From NCBI GenBank assembly GCA_963663605.2, contig CAXXVF010000002.1:1860001-1924000 (forward strand): a stretch of 64,000 nt of DNA. The letters are read 5' to 3'. The translations under genes were made by a program, and so were the position numbers. This document shows positions 43,235-51,686 of this stretch, piece by piece. Every line of letters begins with the position of its first letter. Within the stretch, counting starts at the first letter, position 1. Under the pieces are notes generated by a model, which ran no database searches, had not been told where the DNA came from, and saw only the letters and a list, made by a program, of their open reading frames with translations. This DNA comes from Sporobacter sp963663605. GTDB lineage: Bacteria > Bacillota > Clostridia > Oscillospirales > Oscillospiraceae.

Positions 43235-44303
43235 TATTCTTATCATCGGCGGGGGACCGGCCGGCATGGCTGCGGCGCTTGCCGGGAAGGAAAGCGGAAG
43301 CGGCGTACTTTTAGCCGAACGTTCGGATTCGCTCGGCGGCATCCTCAATCAATGCGTCCACAGCGGTTTTGGTCTTTTAACCTTCGGCGAGGAATTGACC
43401 GGACAGCAGTATGCCGCCCGGTTCGTTGAAAAAGTCCGGCAGGCGGACGTTGACGTGCTGACCGACACGACCGTTATCCGCCTTGAGCCTGACGGTACCG
43501 TGCTGTTAAGCGGTGAAAAATGCGGCTTACTAAAAGTCCGGCCAAAAGCCGTGATCCTGTCTACCGGATGCCGCGAACGCCCCATCGGCGCACTTCCGGT
43601 CGCCGGTACGCGCCCGTCCGGCATTTTTACGGCCGGAACGGCGCAGAAGATGGTCAATATCGGCGGATATGACATTGGCAACCGGTTTCTCATTCTCGGT
43701 TCCGGCGATGTCGGCATGATTATGGCCCGGCAGTTCAAACAGCTCGGAAAAGACGTTTTAGCCGTCATAGAGCAGGCGCCCGTATGCGGCGGACTTGAAC
43801 GCAACCGCAGAAACTGCCTTGAAGCTTATAACATTCCCCTGTACACACGAAAAACAATTACCGAAATCCACGGAACCGGAAGGATCAAAGGCGTGACGGT
43901 TCTGGATTTATCAACCGGCCGCGAGGAATACGTGTCCTGCGACACGCTGATCACTTCGGTCGGCCTTATTCCAGAACGGGAACTGTCGGAAGATGCGTCC
44001 GGTCCGGGCGGCAGGCTCCCCGACTGGCTGTTTTTATGCGGCAACGCCTGTTATGTTCACGACCTGGTCGATGACGTGACCGTCGAAGGTGAAGCGGTCG
44101 GGCGGCGCGCGGCTCGGTTTGTTCAAACGGGCTGTTTATTGGAAGAGGATTTATCCGAGGAAGGCGTGGAGCCGGCGGAAACGGACGGCATCTTCTGTAT
44201 TGCCTGCCCGAAGGCTTGTCCGCTCAAAAAAACGGCAGACGGCTATGCGGGCGCCGTATGCGGCCGGAAAGACCCCGTCCCGTCCAACGGAAAAACGTCG
44301 TGA
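43221..44303 (+). CDS. NAD(P)/FAD oxidoreductase with a DUF1667-like tail
   Basis: A 360-residue pyridine nucleotide-disulfide-type flavoprotein: FAD motif ILIIGGGPAGMAAA, CxERPIGALP, NAD motif FLILGSGDVGMIMA. The last ~40 residues hold CIACPKACPL and a later Cys, resembling the start of the small DUF1667 protein usually encoded separately after such genes, so this looks like a shortened fusion. The ATG at 43221 overlaps the previous gene by 14 bases. With that gene it forms the GlpA/FAD-NAD/DUF1667-type module seen in clostridia. Confidence 0.82.
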   Translation: MTQFDILIIGGGPAGMAAALAGKESGSGVLLAERSDSLGGILNQCVHSGFGLLTFGEELTGQQYAARFVEKVRQADVDVLTDTTVIRLEPDGTVLLSGEKCGLLKVRPKAVILSTGCRERPIGALPVAGTRPSGIFTAGTAQKMVNIGGYDIGNRFLILGSGDVGMIMARQFKQLGKDVLAVIEQAPVCGGLERNRRNCLEAYNIPLYTRKTITEIHGTGRIKGVTVLDLSTGREEYVSCDTLITSVGLIPERELSEDASGPGGRLPDWLFLCGNACYVHDLVDDVTVEGEAVGRRAARFVQTGCLLEEDLSEEGVEPAETDGIFCIACPKACPLKKTADGYAGAVCGRKDPVPSNGKTS

Positions 44304-44330
44304 GCCGCTGTAACGGCACACGACGTTTTT
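44291..44330. terminator. Bidirectional terminator between the moeA operon and AOR-1
   Basis: AAAAACGTCGTG pairs with CACGACGTTTTT, continued by GCCG/CGGC inside; overlaps the stop codon of the plus-strand gene. Confidence 0.9.
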
Positions 44331-44349
44331 ATTTTACCAACCGAAATCG

Positions 44350-46230
44350 TTAAACCGCTTCCGGCCTGTCGTCCGGATACAGGTCGCGAATGACGTTTTC
44401 AAGCCCTCCGATATGCTTGAGCGCCTCTAATTTCGGCACGCCGTCGCTGACATTCCAGCCAAGCGCGCTGTAGAAATTATCGGTAAGCTTCTCGGTATCT
44501 ACCGTAACGCCTGTGTTCGGTCCTTCCTTAAGCGGCGGGTCGCCGACAATACGGCCGGATATTTCATGGTCTTTCCTGCGGAGACCTTCCCGGAGATTTA
44601 TGGCGTGCCGCATGGTGAATGAGCGCAGACCCAGCCTTTTCACGTCATCTTCGCTGTAATCGAAACCCGTGATGGCCGCGAGGTATTTTGCAACCGCTCC
44701 GGGCGGAAGTCCGAAATCGCCGAACACGCAGAACCCGGCTGCGTTGGTGATCTCCGCGCCAACCACACCGGCAACATCGCGCTCTCCGGTGTCCGCATAA
44801 TTGTATTTGACTTCCGGCGGCTCATTTCCGTATTGAATACCGAGGCCGCCCTTGACATGCCGCCCCGGCGTGGGATCATATTTATAGGTGCGTGCCAGTC
44901 CCGGCGAAAACGTCGGATCGTGCTGAGGTATCTCGATCCCGCCGGCGACGACGAGCGCTTCAAAACCCTTGCCGAAATGCCGGGCCACGGCAAGCGAACC
45001 GTTGGACAGCGCTTCCCCGACGCCTTCGCGCATACAGATCTTTTTTGTCATCTGGACGATCGCGTCGGCATTTCCCCATTTAAGGTCAATTCCGTCGAGC
45101 TCTTCCTGTGTGAAGACACCGTTTGAGTAGTTTTCCATGCACCATGCGACCGTCCCGCCCATGGAGATCGTATCGAAACCATACTCATTGCATAGCCTGT
45201 TGCATTCGTTGACCGCTTCCGCGCTGCTGTTTAAAAGCTGGCTGCCGAACATGCCCTGTGTCTCATATTCGGGACGGGCCGTCTCCTCCCGGGGCCATTT
45301 CCCCTCTCCGATGGAATAAATCGCGCCGCATCCGATGGAACAGGAATTGCAGGCGTATTTCTTCTTTTTAAACCGCAGATCCATCCCCTGAGAGCCTACA
45401 GGCTTGATCTGTTCTTCCGTCAAATCGCCGGACGAGCCGGCCCAGTTTTTTACCGAGGCATCTCCGCCATAGACAGAAGACTCGTACGAGCCGCCGGTGC
45501 CATGGTTTTTAAACATGTTGTAGACCGGGGCAACCGGGCCTTCTTTTTCCCACGTGACCGTCTCTTTGTTAAGCGCTATCAGCGCTCCTTTATCCTTTGT
45601 TTCTATTTCAACTTTGCCGCGAACGACAAGCGCCTTAAGTTTTTTTGATCCCATAACGGCGCCGCTGCCGCCTCTTCCGGCAGCACGGTGCGTATCGTTC
45701 ATGACAGCGGCCATAGAACAAAGAGCCTCGCCGGCGGGCCCGATCTGGGCTATCCCGACGTGTTTGTCATCCAGCTCTTCTTTGATAATCCGTTCTGCTT
45801 CGGATACGGTTTTTCCCCAGATACCCGACGCATCGCGCAGCTCCGCTTTCCCGTTATCAATAAAAATGTAGACCGGTTTTTTACTGATACCTTTGACAAA
45901 AACACCGTCATAGCCGGATTTTTTCAACAATGGTCCGAAGTTGCCGCCGGAATTGGCATCATTCCAGCCGCCCGTGACGGGAGATTTGCTGACGACCGTA
46001 TATCGGCCTCCAAGAAGCGTGCCCGTTCCATTTGTGGGACCAGTGACAAAGCCGATCATACTCTCTTCGGAAAAAACATCCGTATGCGCAAGCATTTCAT
46101 CATATAATATCTTCGCTCCCAGCGATGGCCCGCCAAAAAAGTTTTTTGCTGTTGCCTCGTCCAGCTCCCTGACTTCGGTCCTGCCCGCAGTCAGATCAAC
46201 AAAAAGTAATTTACCTGTGTATCCGAACAT
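44350..46230 (-). CDS. Aldehyde ferredoxin oxidoreductase, copy 1
   Basis: Tungsten/molybdenum bis-pterin enzyme oxidising aldehydes to acids with ferredoxin-like acceptors; 626 residues, cytoplasmic. It has the N-terminal family opening (GYTGKLLFVDLT, FFGGPSLGAKIL), GGRYTVVSKSP, the cluster cysteines C-x2-C-x3-C (CNSCSIGC, ~295), EYETQG, DTISMGG, and the fourth cluster Cys in AAGFC near 500. The catalytic-loop region reads IPQHDP here, while copies 2 and 3 read PMHG, so this copy may differ in substrate. Last gene of the AOR-2/MoaD/E1 gene set but with its own -10 and a terminator upstream. Confidence 0.92.
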   Translation of the reverse strand: MFGYTGKLLFVDLTAGRTEVRELDEATAKNFFGGPSLGAKILYDEMLAHTDVFSEESMIGFVTGPTNGTGTLLGGRYTVVSKSPVTGGWNDANSGGNFGPLLKKSGYDGVFVKGISKKPVYIFIDNGKAELRDASGIWGKTVSEAERIIKEELDDKHVGIAQIGPAGEALCSMAAVMNDTHRAAGRGGSGAVMGSKKLKALVVRGKVEIETKDKGALIALNKETVTWEKEGPVAPVYNMFKNHGTGGSYESSVYGGDASVKNWAGSSGDLTEEQIKPVGSQGMDLRFKKKKYACNSCSIGCGAIYSIGEGKWPREETARPEYETQGMFGSQLLNSSAEAVNECNRLCNEYGFDTISMGGTVAWCMENYSNGVFTQEELDGIDLKWGNADAIVQMTKKICMREGVGEALSNGSLAVARHFGKGFEALVVAGGIEIPQHDPTFSPGLARTYKYDPTPGRHVKGGLGIQYGNEPPEVKYNYADTGERDVAGVVGAEITNAAGFCVFGDFGLPPGAVAKYLAAITGFDYSEDDVKRLGLRSFTMRHAINLREGLRRKDHEISGRIVGDPPLKEGPNTGVTVDTEKLTDNFYSALGWNVSDGVPKLEALKHIGGLENVIRDLYPDDRPEAV

Positions 46231-46265
46231 GGTTACATTCCTTTCTTAATTAACTTGAGACTCTT

Positions 46266-46329
46266 AGCGGGGCAATTCCCTCGTCCAGGATTTGTCCCGC
46301 TGCGTATGCAGTTTTATGCTAACATTATA
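46266..46329 (-). promoter_or_regulatory. -10 and leader hairpin before AOR-1
   Basis: TATAAT on the minus strand at 46324-46329, followed in the leader by AGCGGG (46296-46301) pairing with CCCGCT (46266-46271), with further CAA/TTG pairs inside. No good -35. The hairpin lies ~35 bases before the start codon and could be regulatory. Confidence 0.35.
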
Positions 46330-46390
46330 CGCCGCTAATTTCACTGGTTTTTAGAATATACCAATCGGACTTATTTGTTTAAAATACATT

Positions 46391-46428
46391 AAAAGACGTA
46401 CCTTCACGGATGAAGGCACGTCTTTTTT
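46391..46428 (-). terminator. Terminator after the E1-like gene
   Basis: AAAAGACGT-CCTTCA pairs with TGAAGG-ACGTCTTTT around CGGA with one mismatch; runs of T follow on both strands. Confidence 0.8.
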
Positions 46429-46443
46429 ACTCATATCAGCCGG

Positions 46444-47124
46444 CTATCCCTGCTGATCAAATATCATCGGTATCTCTTCCCACTGCCCGCTGAGCAAATC
46501 CAGTTCCAACAGTCTGTTTTTTAATATCCCCGGGCGGTCGAGCAGAAGCTTAACGGCTTCCGCCGATTCCACGGCGGCGACCGCCGCTGCCGTAAAGCTG
46601 AGATTCCCTGCTAAATATCCGGCCCCATCGTCCCAGAGAAAACCGGCGTCATCTCCCGGAAACAAAACAAAAACACGCCCGCGCCAGCCGGAAATGGCGC
46701 CGCTCACAAGCGGAATGCCGTTATCTCCCGCGGCTTTGGACAGCACCTTTCTGGCCGGGCCGTTGTCCAGCGCGTCTATAGCTACATCGTGACCGGCCAG
46801 CAGCGCCCCCGCATTCGCCGCGTCGATTTTTTTACAAATTGGCGTAACGGTTATAGCGGGATTTACGACCTTCAGCCGCGCTCGCGCGCACAAGGGTTTT
46901 TCCCTGCCGAGCGTCTCATCCGTAGCCAGAAGCTGTCGGTTTAAGTTGGACTGTGAAAAAACGTCGCCGTCAACAACCGTCAGCTGTCCCACGCCAATGC
47001 GTCCCAGATATTCGATCACATATCCGCCCAGTCCTCCGCAGCCGGCAATTAAGGCGCGTTTAGTCCCTAAAAGCGCCTGCTCTTCCGGAGATATGGCCGG
47101 TGCGTTTCGCTCATAACGTCTCAT
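46444..47124 (-). CDS. MoeB/ThiF-like E1 activating enzyme
   Basis: Adenylylates the C-terminal Gly of a ubiquitin-like sulfur carrier. The 226 residues show the nucleotide loop GCGGLGGYV, the DGDVFSQSNLNRQ arginine-finger segment and DALDN. The paired CxxC zinc motifs found in MoeB and many ThiF proteins are absent, so it is a compact, zinc-less form. The ATG at 47124 follows GGGAGG. The carrier gene is just upstream, and the pair is inserted between two aldehyde oxidoreductase genes, which implies service to the pterin cofactor (dithiolene sulfur) of these enzymes. Confidence 0.85.
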   Translation of the reverse strand: MRRYERNAPAISPEEQALLGTKRALIAGCGGLGGYVIEYLGRIGVGQLTVVDGDVFSQSNLNRQLLATDETLGREKPLCARARLKVVNPAITVTPICKKIDAANAGALLAGHDVAIDALDNGPARKVLSKAAGDNGIPLVSGAISGWRGRVFVLFPGDDAGFLWDDGAGYLAGNLSFTAAAVAAVESAEAVKLLLDRPGILKNRLLELDLLSGQWEEIPMIFDQQG

Positions 47125-47180
47125 AAAACCTCCCGGAAAGACCAAGGAGCCAGGTTAATGGCTCCTTGCAATATGTTATT

Positions 47181-47429
47181 TCATCCACCCAGGATTTTAT
47201 ATAAAACCCGGACGAAATCACCTTCCTGCAAAACCGTTTCCCAGGACGCCGGCCGGTTATTGACCAGAAATACAAAGCAGTTTGTTATACCTTCAGCCAG
47301 TGTCATCCCGACCTCTTCCTGCGCTGCTTTCAAAAGCGCTTCTACGGTCGCGCCCTCCGGCACCTCATACGTTCCGTTGCGCATATCGCCGACAAGGTCT
47401 CTGACGCTAAATTTGATTTCTACTTTCAT
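47181..47429 (-). CDS. MoaD/ThiS-like sulfur-carrier protein
   Basis: An 82-residue beta-grasp protein ending in the Gly-Gly needed for adenylylation and thiocarboxylate formation (KILGG). VPEGATVEALLKAAQ and NNRPASWETVLQEGD fit MoaD-type carriers. Starts six bases after the AOR-2 stop, with the E1-like gene 56 bases downstream. Likely donates sulfur for tungsto/molybdopterin. Confidence 0.88.
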   Translation of the reverse strand: MKVEIKFSVRDLVGDMRNGTYEVPEGATVEALLKAAQEEVGMTLAEGITNCFVFLVNNRPASWETVLQEGDFVRVLYKILGG

Positions 47430-47435
47430 GCCCTG

Positions 47436-49298
47436 TTATCCTGCCTCTTTATACAAATCTTTGATGACACATTCAAGTCCGCCGATTTCCTCTAAAAACG
47501 CTTTGGACGGTACGCCCGTTTCGACGTCCCAGCCCAGCGCCTCAAAGAAATTGTCCGCCATCAGTTCGTTGTCGACGGTGATGCCGGCCAGAGGACCGCT
47601 TTCCATAGCCGGCTTGCCAACAAGACGGCCGGATATTGTGTAGTCCTTCCGGCGCATACCTTCCCTGAGATTGAACGCATCCCTTATCGTGAATGCGCGC
47701 AGGCCCAGCTTCGTCCAATCCTCCGGCGTGAAGCCATATCCGGTGGCCGCGTCCATATACCTGTACTTTACGTCCGGACCGAGCAAAAAACCGGCAAAGC
47801 TGCAAAAACCCGAAAGATTGTTGAATTCCCATTCCTCAAGCCCCGCTTTGTCGCGCTCGCCTGTGTTGGAATAATCATATTTAACCTCCGGCGGCTGATG
47901 CCCGTAGGGCACGCCGAGCCCGCCCTTGACGTGCCGCCCCGGCGTCGGGTCGTACTGGTACGTCCGCGCAAGCCCCGGATTATACCGCGAACCGTGCATG
48001 GGAAACTCAATTCCGCTGGCCGTCGTAAGGCACTCGTGTCCCTTTCCAAAATGATCGGCCGCGGCGCGCGACGCTCCGTTCAGCGGTATGCCAACCCCTT
48101 CGTAATCGCAGATACGCTTGGTCATCGCTATGATAGCGTCGCCATTGCCCCATTTGAGGTCGATTCCGTCAAGTTCGTCCTGCGTGAAGATTCCTTTATT
48201 ATAACATTCCATGAGCCAGGCAAGCGTACCGCCGAAGGAGATCGTATCATATCCATATTCGTTGCAGTACCAGTTGCAGATATTAACGGTGTCGGAATCT
48301 CCGCACAGCAGCATGCTGCCGAACGATCCAAGCGTTTCATATTCAGGACGGCTCGTATGGATATCGTATTCCTCGTTTTTCACATGATAATACGCACCGC
48401 ACTGGACGGGACAGGCGTGGCAGCCCTGTTTCCCCGTCTTGTATTTCGGATCCATAACGACACCCATGAGATTCTGGACTTCCTCTTCCGTTAAGTCGTC
48501 GGGCGTGCCGTACCAATTCTTGATGCCGGCATCGGAGAGATAGACGCTCGAGTCATAGTCCGATGTCGTACCGGTCACCCGGAACTTGCCGACAGGCACA
48601 GCGCCTCTTCCCTTGGCATGGTCGTTCCACTCTTTATTGATGTTTACGATTTCCGTCATATCGCTTACGGGAACATCCTGCTCGCCCCGGCAGGCAACGC
48701 CTTTGAGCATCTTTGAACCGATGACTGCGCCGGTGCCGCCCCGGGCGGCCGCACGATGGCAGTCGCCGATGACGCCCGCCATGTTTGACAGATGTTCGCC
48801 CCCCTGACCGATCAGCGCCGTCGAGATGTTCTTGTCGCCCAGCTCCTCCTTGATGGCGGCGTCTGTTTCCGAAGTCGACTTGCCCCAAAGGTGCGACGCG
48901 TCACGGATCTCCGCTTTCCCGTTATCAAGCAGTATATAGACCGGGCTTTCAGAAATGCCCTTGACAAAAACGGCGTCAAAACCCGCACGGCGCATATACG
49001 GCCCGAATTTACCGCCGCCTGAAGCGTCGTTCCAGCCGCCTGTCACAGGCGACTTGCTGACGACGGAAAAACGCCCGCCCATAAACGCTTTCGTTGAATT
49101 CGCCGGACCTGATACAAAGCCGACAACACTTTCCGGCGCGAATACCGGCGTGTTGGCCGGCATCAGCTCATATAAATACCGGGCGCCGAGCGCGCTGCCT
49201 CCGAGAAAGTCTCTGGCCCATTTCGGCTCCAGGTCACGTATTTCAATTGTCTTGTCCGATAAGTCGGCAATAACAACTTTCCCCGCATAACCGTTCAT
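47436..49298 (-). CDS. Aldehyde ferredoxin oxidoreductase, copy 2
   Basis: A 620-residue member of the tungsten AOR family. It has GGSALGARYLYELMP near the N-terminus, GGRFSVVSKSPVTGGW, cluster cysteines in CHACPVQC (~290-297), EYETLGSFG, DTISFGG, PMHGSRYNPG, and the fourth Cys in LSGFC. Clearly closer to copy 3 than to copy 1. The ATG at 49298 has AGG nine bases upstream and begins MNGYAGKVVIADL as in the paralogues. Heads the AOR-MoaD-E1 gene set. Confidence 0.92.
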   Translation of the reverse strand: MNGYAGKVVIADLSDKTIEIRDLEPKWARDFLGGSALGARYLYELMPANTPVFAPESVVGFVSGPANSTKAFMGGRFSVVSKSPVTGGWNDASGGGKFGPYMRRAGFDAVFVKGISESPVYILLDNGKAEIRDASHLWGKSTSETDAAIKEELGDKNISTALIGQGGEHLSNMAGVIGDCHRAAARGGTGAVIGSKMLKGVACRGEQDVPVSDMTEIVNINKEWNDHAKGRGAVPVGKFRVTGTTSDYDSSVYLSDAGIKNWYGTPDDLTEEEVQNLMGVVMDPKYKTGKQGCHACPVQCGAYYHVKNEEYDIHTSRPEYETLGSFGSMLLCGDSDTVNICNWYCNEYGYDTISFGGTLAWLMECYNKGIFTQDELDGIDLKWGNGDAIIAMTKRICDYEGVGIPLNGASRAAADHFGKGHECLTTASGIEFPMHGSRYNPGLARTYQYDPTPGRHVKGGLGVPYGHQPPEVKYDYSNTGERDKAGLEEWEFNNLSGFCSFAGFLLGPDVKYRYMDAATGYGFTPEDWTKLGLRAFTIRDAFNLREGMRRKDYTISGRLVGKPAMESGPLAGITVDNELMADNFFEALGWDVETGVPSKAFLEEIGGLECVIKDLYKEAG

Positions 49299-49430
49299 GT
49301 TTAATACCTGCCATTTCACTGAAAATTCATAGTCTAATACATCTATACATCAATACGATATCACATCATCCGGTTTGTTGCAATATTTAAACAACTACAT
49401 GTATCATCGGTAATTTGGATATATAAACAA

Positions 49431-49460
49431 AACAGGGCCGCGCAAACGCACGGCCCTGTT
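49431..49460 (-). terminator. Terminator of the SLH protein gene
   Basis: AACAGGGCCG pairs with CGGCCCTGTT across a short loop; T-rich on the minus strand (TTTTGTTTATAT). Confidence 0.85.
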
Positions 49461-49478
49461 CTCTGTTATGTGAAAGAG

Positions 49479-50582
49479 TTATGCGCCCAGAACTACGACA
49501 GCAACCAGCTTGGCGGCTTGTACTCTTGTGATTTCGCCCGCCGGGATCAGCATTCCGTTTCCGAATCCGCTGATGTACTCGTTGCCGATTGCCCAAGCCA
49601 TCGCCTCAGCCGCCCAATCGCTCACCTGCGCGCCGTCTTTAAAGGCACCGATGTCGCCGGGCGCATTCGTATCCATTGAGAACGCCTGAGCATACCGGTA
49701 AAGCATCGTTACGACTTGCTCTCTTGTCAGGACATCGTCCGGACCGAACAGGTCCTCACCATACCCGAAGACGATTTCTTTGCCGGCGGCCCATGCAGCG
49801 TATGGGCTGCATGCATCGGTGTCGGCAATATCCGCAAAGACCGACTCGGTGTATTTGCCTGCGTTAATGCCTCTGGCTTTTCCGAGGATCGTGACAAACG
49901 CGCCGCGCGTCAAAGAGGTATCCGGATCAAAGGTCGTTTCTCCGGTCCCCGTCATGCAGCCGTTTGCGATAACGGCCGCCACATAATCCTCCGCCCATGC
50001 GGGCACGTCCGTAAATCCCGTCTGTTCCGGTTCGGTTTCTTCCGGCTCAGCGCCCGTTTCCGGTTCGCTAACGGGCTCGGCGCCCGTCACGGCCGTGAAG
50101 GTGAAAACGATATCCTGGCCGAGGACTTTACTTGAGTTGTTGCCCTGAATGTCCTTACCGAACACCAGTGCATATGTTCCGTCCGTCAGGGTCCCCGCGG
50201 CAATGGAAATGCTGATGCCGTCGGCGCCGCCGCTGACATAATCCGGCTGGGCGGCGACATCGCCGCCATAGCTGTCACAGACGGTAATCTGCGGCATATT
50301 TGTTTCAACAAACAGTGTTTCATCAAAATTGTTCATGCCCGAAGTCATCGTAAACCGAAAGACGATGTCTGCCGTGGGATCGAGTTCCGTATTGATCGTG
50401 TTGCTGAAATACCCGTCTGCCTCCACTGTGTTATCCGTTATATCGGACGGGCTGAGCATCGTCAGCATATTTCCGCCGGTCCCCTGCGCGCTGTATGGCG
50501 CGGCGACGGCCGCTATGGCGCCCATGGACACGATCAGCGCAAAGCACAGTAAAAGTGTCAACGCTTTTCCAATTCTTTTCAT
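49479..50582 (-). CDS. S-layer homology domain surface protein
   Basis: A 367-residue secreted protein. It has a signal peptide (~1-27), an Ig-like domain (~40-165, ending LGQDIVFTFT), an acidic Pro/Glu linker, then three SLH repeats (~185-365; FTDVPAWAEDYV, FADIADTDACSPYA, DWAAEAMAWAI) that bind cell-wall polymer. GGAG precedes the ATG. The Ig-like domain resembles that of the next gene upstream, so the two likely arose from a common module. Its role within the metal-enzyme island is unexplained. Confidence 0.88.
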   Translation of the reverse strand: MKRIGKALTLLLCFALIVSMGAIAAVAAPYSAQGTGGNMLTMLSPSDITDNTVEADGYFSNTINTELDPTADIVFRFTMTSGMNNFDETLFVETNMPQITVCDSYGGDVAAQPDYVSGGADGISISIAAGTLTDGTYALVFGKDIQGNNSSKVLGQDIVFTFTAVTGAEPVSEPETGAEPEETEPEQTGFTDVPAWAEDYVAAVIANGCMTGTGETTFDPDTSLTRGAFVTILGKARGINAGKYTESVFADIADTDACSPYAAWAAGKEIVFGYGEDLFGPDDVLTREQVVTMLYRYAQAFSMDTNAPGDIGAFKDGAQVSDWAAEAMAWAIGNEYISGFGNGMLIPAGEITRVQAAKLVAVVVLGA

Positions 50583-50619
50583 TTGTTCTTCTCCTTAGTT
50601 AATCTTTTAAGTTTATTTT

Positions 50620-51480
50620 TTACTTCTTTTTATTGCGTATGATGAGGACCGCGCTGCCTGCCGCGACCACGGCGGCGCCCGCCGCCAGGTAAATCACCCA
50701 GGAATTATTTGAATCCCCGGCGTTTTCCGGAGCGTTTCCGCCGTCAGCCGGTTCCGGAGCGTCCTCCGCGGCCGCCGGACTCTCGGCCACGTCTGTTGAT
50801 TGTTCGGGCGTCTGTGAAACAGATGCCGCGGTATCTTCCGGCGTATCCGACAGCTCAGGCGCCGGAGGCTCAGAAGGCGTCGGCGCTGCCGATGTTGGCG
50901 GTGAAGAAGTCTCTGCAGCGGACGGTTCCGGCAATTCCGACGGCTCCGGCTCATTTACCGGTTCCTCGGACGGCACGGGTGTTGATGACGGCGATGGCTC
51001 AGCCGATGGTGACGGCGTCGGCTCAGGTACACCCGCCGTCGTAAACGTCAGGCCGACATCCTGTCCTAACTGCGCGCCGCTCTTGGATGTCAGATTCCCG
51101 GAAATCGTGAGTACATAGACTGCTTCCGGCATCAGTTCGTCCTGCGGTTTGATCCCGATGATACGCTTGATGGACGGGTCGACCTGATCGTCGCCCATAA
51201 GCACGCTGACTGCAACATTTCCGCCGGAGCTGTCGGCGAGACTGAAGCAGGTCATGTTATTGTCCCGAACCGTCATGTTTACGACATTTTTGTTGAATGT
51301 CAAGGTAATGGTTACATCGGCAGGCACATCCGTACTCCCGTCCTGGACGGAACTCGATGCGAGCATCAGCGGATCGGAACTGCCGCCGCCGCTTCCGTCT
51401 CCGTCTCCTTCAGCGCGTACGGATATCGGCAGCACGGCAATCAGTAAAAACAGTATTAAAAGTGCCAGAGGTTTTTTCAT
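50620..51480 (-). CDS. Cell-surface Ig-like protein with C-terminal membrane anchor
   Basis: A 286-residue protein. It has a signal peptide (~1-23), a Big_5-type Ig-like domain (~35-150; STDVPADVTITLTFNKNV, ending LGQDVGLTFTTAG), a long Pro/Glu/Ser/Thr-rich stalk (~152-250), then a hydrophobic anchor and RNKKK tail. This is the layout of a membrane-tethered surface protein, not sorted by LPxTG. Its ATG overlaps the stop of the six-cysteine protein gene, so it is translationally coupled to the importer operon. Confidence 0.8.
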   Translation of the reverse strand: MKKPLALLILFLLIAVLPISVRAEGDGDGSGGGSSDPLMLASSSVQDGSTDVPADVTITLTFNKNVVNMTVRDNNMTCFSLADSSGGNVAVSVLMGDDQVDPSIKRIIGIKPQDELMPEAVYVLTISGNLTSKSGAQLGQDVGLTFTTAGVPEPTPSPSAEPSPSSTPVPSEEPVNEPEPSELPEPSAAETSSPPTSAAPTPSEPPAPELSDTPEDTAASVSQTPEQSTDVAESPAAAEDAPEPADGGNAPENAGDSNNSWVIYLAAGAAVVAAGSAVLIIRNKKK

Positions 51481-51686
51481 TCGTCAATTACACCTTTCAT
51501 GCAGGTAAAGCTCTCCTGGGTCCAGCGTCGGTAACGGCAGTTGAAGCAGCTGAGCGGTTCATCGCTGACGCACTCCTCCTCGCAGTCTTCCGTAAAATAA
51601 TCGCATTTCTTCGCAGCGGCCAGGGCCCGCTCCGTATCATATTTTCCGTAAAGAAACTTGCCTTTTTCTCGAATTGCATAACGCAT
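51477..51686 (-). CDS. Small six-cysteine protein
   Basis: A 69-residue cytoplasmic protein with cysteines spaced C-x6-C-x3-C-x7-C-x2-C-x11-C in its C-terminal half. No signal peptide. The spacing could hold an FeS cluster or zinc, but it matches no family I know. Its start follows directly on the stop of the TiaS-like gene and its own stop overlaps the start of the Ig-like protein gene, so it is firmly within the operon. Confidence 0.65.
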   Translation of the reverse strand: MRYAIREKGKFLYGKYDTERALAAAKKCDYFTEDCEEECVSDEPLSCFNCRYRRWTQESFTCMKGVIDE

